Source of the DNA: an uncultured Ruminococcus sp.
GTDB lineage: Bacteria; Bacillota; Clostridia; Oscillospirales; CAG-272
Assembly (NCBI GenBank): GCA_902766575.1
Contig: CACXED010000053.1
Coordinates: 1 to 7,637 of the forward strand
Direction: 5' to 3'
Length of the DNA stretch: 7,637 nt
Positions 5,796 through 7,637 of this stretch are shown piece after piece. The translations under genes and the position numbers were made by a program. Within the stretch, counting starts at the first letter, position 1. The number at the start of each line of letters is the position of its first letter. The notes beneath the pieces were generated by a model. That model was not told the origin of the DNA and did not search any database. It worked only from the letters and a program-made list of their open reading frames with translations.

Positions 5796-7637
5796 TTAAG
5801 TCCGTTTGAATTGACGCTCGATATTCGCTTTTGAAATCTCAAACGCCACGGGTCTGCCGTGCGGGCAGAACTTGATGTCGTTAAGGGAGAGCAGACGGTC
5901 GCAGATCCACTTGATGTGCTCGCTGTCCTCCAGATGTCCGGCTTTAATCGCCGCCTTGCAGGACGCCTGATAGAGCGCCTTTTCAAAAAGGAGCTGATTT
6001 GAGATCTCGGTGCTGCCGGTGCCGCTGGCGAGCTGACCCGCGAGAGTCTCGAGCACGCTCGGAGCGGCGTCCGGCTCGATCTGCTGCGGTATTCCCGAAA
6101 CCGAGAGCTTATGCGGCGGTATTATCGTGAACTCAAAGCCGATACCGGCGATCTCGCTTTTGTGATCCTCGATCGCCTGAAGCTCGCCGGGCGTCATATC
6201 GACCTCGAGCGGCACGAGCATCAGCTGAGATACCACCGTCCGCTCGGCGAGATTCTGCCTGAGCTCCTCAAAGATTATCCGCTCGTGAGCGGCGTGCTTG
6301 TCGATGATCAGCACCTTGTCGCCCTGCTCGACGAAAACGTAGGAGTAGAACGCCTCGCCGATTATCCGGTATTTCGGCGGAGCGGAGCTGAAGATCGGGC
6401 TGTCCGACTGCTTCTGCGCTTCAGGGAGCGGAGCAGGGGCTTCGGCGATTTCGGTCTCAGCCAGGACGCGGAGCTTTTCCTCGGCGGCGCGGGCAGACTG
6501 CTTTGACGTCTGACGCCTTTCGGGACGCTCGGGACGCGGATGCCCGGTTATCGCGGCGATCTCGGGCGGCAGGGAATCATCCTCGTCAGGAGGAGGCTCA
6601 GCCGAGAAAGCCGATCCTCCGGCTCCGAGACTTTCAAGCTCGATCGGTCGCCGGCTCTTGTTGATCTCGGGAAGCTCGGCGCTGGGGCTCTGAATCGGCG
6701 GCTCGTCAGTCCTGCGCGGCGCGGTCTGAGCCTCAGAGCCGATAGAAAATATCCGCTCGAGCGCCTTTTCGGCTAATTTCAGCTCGCCCGGATCTTTGAC
6801 GGCAGGCTTTGCCGCAGTGCCGTCGCTTTGCAGATTTCCGTCCTGCGGCTGATCGTCGATCGAGATCTGCCCGCGCTGGACGTTTTTCTGATTCAGATAA
6901 GGGCTTTTGGGCGCGCGGTCGTGGCTGTCGTTCAGCGGAACAAAAGCGTTTGAGAGGTTCAGCGGCTTTCGCTCGGCTCCGTCAGGCAGCTTCTGACCCG
7001 GCATGGACAGCTCGGGACGGGAGATATTGGACTCGAGCGCGCCCCTGACCGCGTAGTAGACCGACTCGAAGATCAGCTTCTCGTTGGAGAATTTTACCTC
7101 TAATTTTGCCGGATGGACGTTGACGTCGACCGTCTGCGGCGCGATGTCGATGAAAAGCACGCAGACCGGGAACCTGTCGGACGGCGAATAGGAGGTGAAA
7201 GCCTGTTCAAGCGCCGCCTGAGCGCATTTTGACTTGACGTAGCGATTGTTGATGAAGAAATTCTGATAATTCCGGTTCGCGCGGATGTTGTCCGGAGTCC
7301 CGACGAAGCCGTGGATGTGTACGCCCTCCGAGTCACGCTCGATCGGTATCATACGGTTCGCGAAGTCGCGGCCGAGCAGGGCGTAGATCGTGTTTTTCAG
7401 AATCCCGTCTCCGGCGGTCACGAATTTCGTCTGTCCGTCGATGATCAGCCGCACCGATATCTGCGGATTTGAGAGCGCGACCTTTTCGATGTTCGCAGTC
7501 ACCGCCATCGCCTCGGTCTGATCCTTTTTCAGGAATTTCCGACGTGCCGGGACGTTCTCGAAAAGATTTTCAACGATGATGGTCGTTCCGTCCGAGATCG
7601 CGATCTCGGAGAGCACCGGCTCCTTGCCCGGCTCACA
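5796..7637 (-). CDS. mutL: DNA mismatch repair protein MutL (endonuclease type), N-terminus beyond the window
   Basis: MutL links mismatch recognition by MutS to strand removal. The frame is open to the window edge; 613 residues are visible and roughly 125, with the first ATPase motifs, are missing. The visible N-terminal part has the GHKL-family GTTIIVENLFENVPARRKF segment (about 7589-7533) and NYQNFFINNRYVKSK. A Pro/Glu/Ser-rich linker follows (about 7030-6380). The C-terminal domain starts near KYRIIGEAFYSYVF. It carries the metal-binding endonuclease motif DxHAxxExxxxE (6302-6267, with Lys in place of the common Gln), ASCKAAIKAG and CPHGRP (5867-5850). The protein is therefore expected to nick DNA itself, as in bacteria lacking MutH. 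SQLMLVPL (Gln codon at 6227) matches the sliding-clamp-binding motif seen in Bacillus subtilis MutL. The full protein would be about 740 residues against 615-630 for E. coli and B. subtilis; the linker accounts for most of the excess. tgt follows after 10 bases. Confidence 0.96.
   Translation of the reverse strand, partial: CEPGKEPVLSEIAISDGTTIIVENLFENVPARRKFLKKDQTEAMAVTANIEKVALSNPQISVRLIIDGQTKFVTAGDGILKNTIYALLGRDFANRMIPIERDSEGVHIHGFVGTPDNIRANRNYQNFFINNRYVKSKCAQAALEQAFTSYSPSDRFPVCVLFIDIAPQTVDVNVHPAKLEVKFSNEKLIFESVYYAVRGALESNISRPELSMPGQKLPDGAERKPLNLSNAFVPLNDSHDRAPKSPYLNQKNVQRGQISIDDQPQDGNLQSDGTAAKPAVKDPGELKLAEKALERIFSIGSEAQTAPRRTDEPPIQSPSAELPEINKSRRPIELESLGAGGSAFSAEPPPDEDDSLPPEIAAITGHPRPERPERRQTSKQSARAAEEKLRVLAETEIAEAPAPLPEAQKQSDSPIFSSAPPKYRIIGEAFYSYVFVEQGDKVLIIDKHAAHERIIFEELRQNLAERTVVSQLMLVPLEVDMTPGELQAIEDHKSEIAGIGFEFTIIPPHKLSVSGIPQQIEPDAAPSVLETLAGQLASGTGSTEISNQLLFEKALYQASCKAAIKAGHLEDSEHIKWICDRLLSLNDIKFCPHGRPVAFEISKANIERQFKRT
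7591..7610. repeat. Perfect 20-base palindrome inside mutL
   Basis: TCCGAGATCG at 7591-7600 is followed immediately by its exact reverse complement at 7601-7610, with no loop. On the coding (minus) strand it encodes the Ser-Glu-Ile-Ala-Ile-Ser segment before the GTT motif. GAG ATC and CTC GGA are common codon combinations in this genome, so chance is the leading explanation, although a dimeric protein site cannot be excluded. Confidence 0.6.

Noticed and set aside
5786..5986. N-terminal extension of tgt by about 67 codons to a start near 5986
   Set aside because: The extension overlaps the conserved MutL C-terminus, looks like out-of-frame mutL, and a good ribosome binding site precedes the ATG at 5785 where family members begin.
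1..7637. A defence system, mobile element or CRISPR array
   Set aside because: No transposase, integrase, attachment-site repeats, regular spacer repeats or defence-protein motifs were found. CPBP proteins are sometimes called Abi, but that name alone does not support a phage-defence role here.

Overview
The window looks like an ordinary chromosomal stretch of a moderately GC-rich Firmicute, probably a Clostridia member. This rests on three observations. MutL carries its own endonuclease motifs and a clamp-binding motif, as in bacteria without MutH. MltG has a large cytosolic N-terminal region, as in many Firmicutes. Genes are tightly packed with strong GGAGG-type ribosome binding sites. A finer taxonomic placement cannot be supported from the sequence alone.

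Layout: three genes run rightward and two run leftward, meeting at a shared terminator. Rightward are the 3' part of a CPBP-family membrane protein gene (1-813, cut by the window start), mltG (883-2649) and nadE (2656-4602). Leftward are mutL (7637-5796, cut at its 5' end by the window end) and tgt (5785-4649). A 16-bp hairpin with A and T runs on its two flanks lies between the converging 3' ends of nadE and tgt and should stop transcription from both sides. Only 69 bases separate the CPBP gene from mltG, 6 separate mltG from nadE, and 10 separate mutL from tgt. Each side is therefore probably one transcript.

Functionally the genes are housekeeping: peptidoglycan chain-length control (MltG), the last step of NAD synthesis (NadE), tRNA queuosine modification (Tgt) and mismatch repair (MutL). 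They do not form a single pathway. No mobile element, CRISPR array, tRNA, rRNA or defence system is visible, and I do not see evidence for a new multi-gene system.

The points most worth a second look are smaller. The CPBP protein lacks the conserved second-motif histidine. The mltG leader has a strong ribosome-binding sequence stranded 48 bases from the only usable start codon. MltG has a Gln/Arg/Pro repeat domain. A strong hairpin overlies the nadE glutaminase active-site codons. MutL has an unusually long linker.
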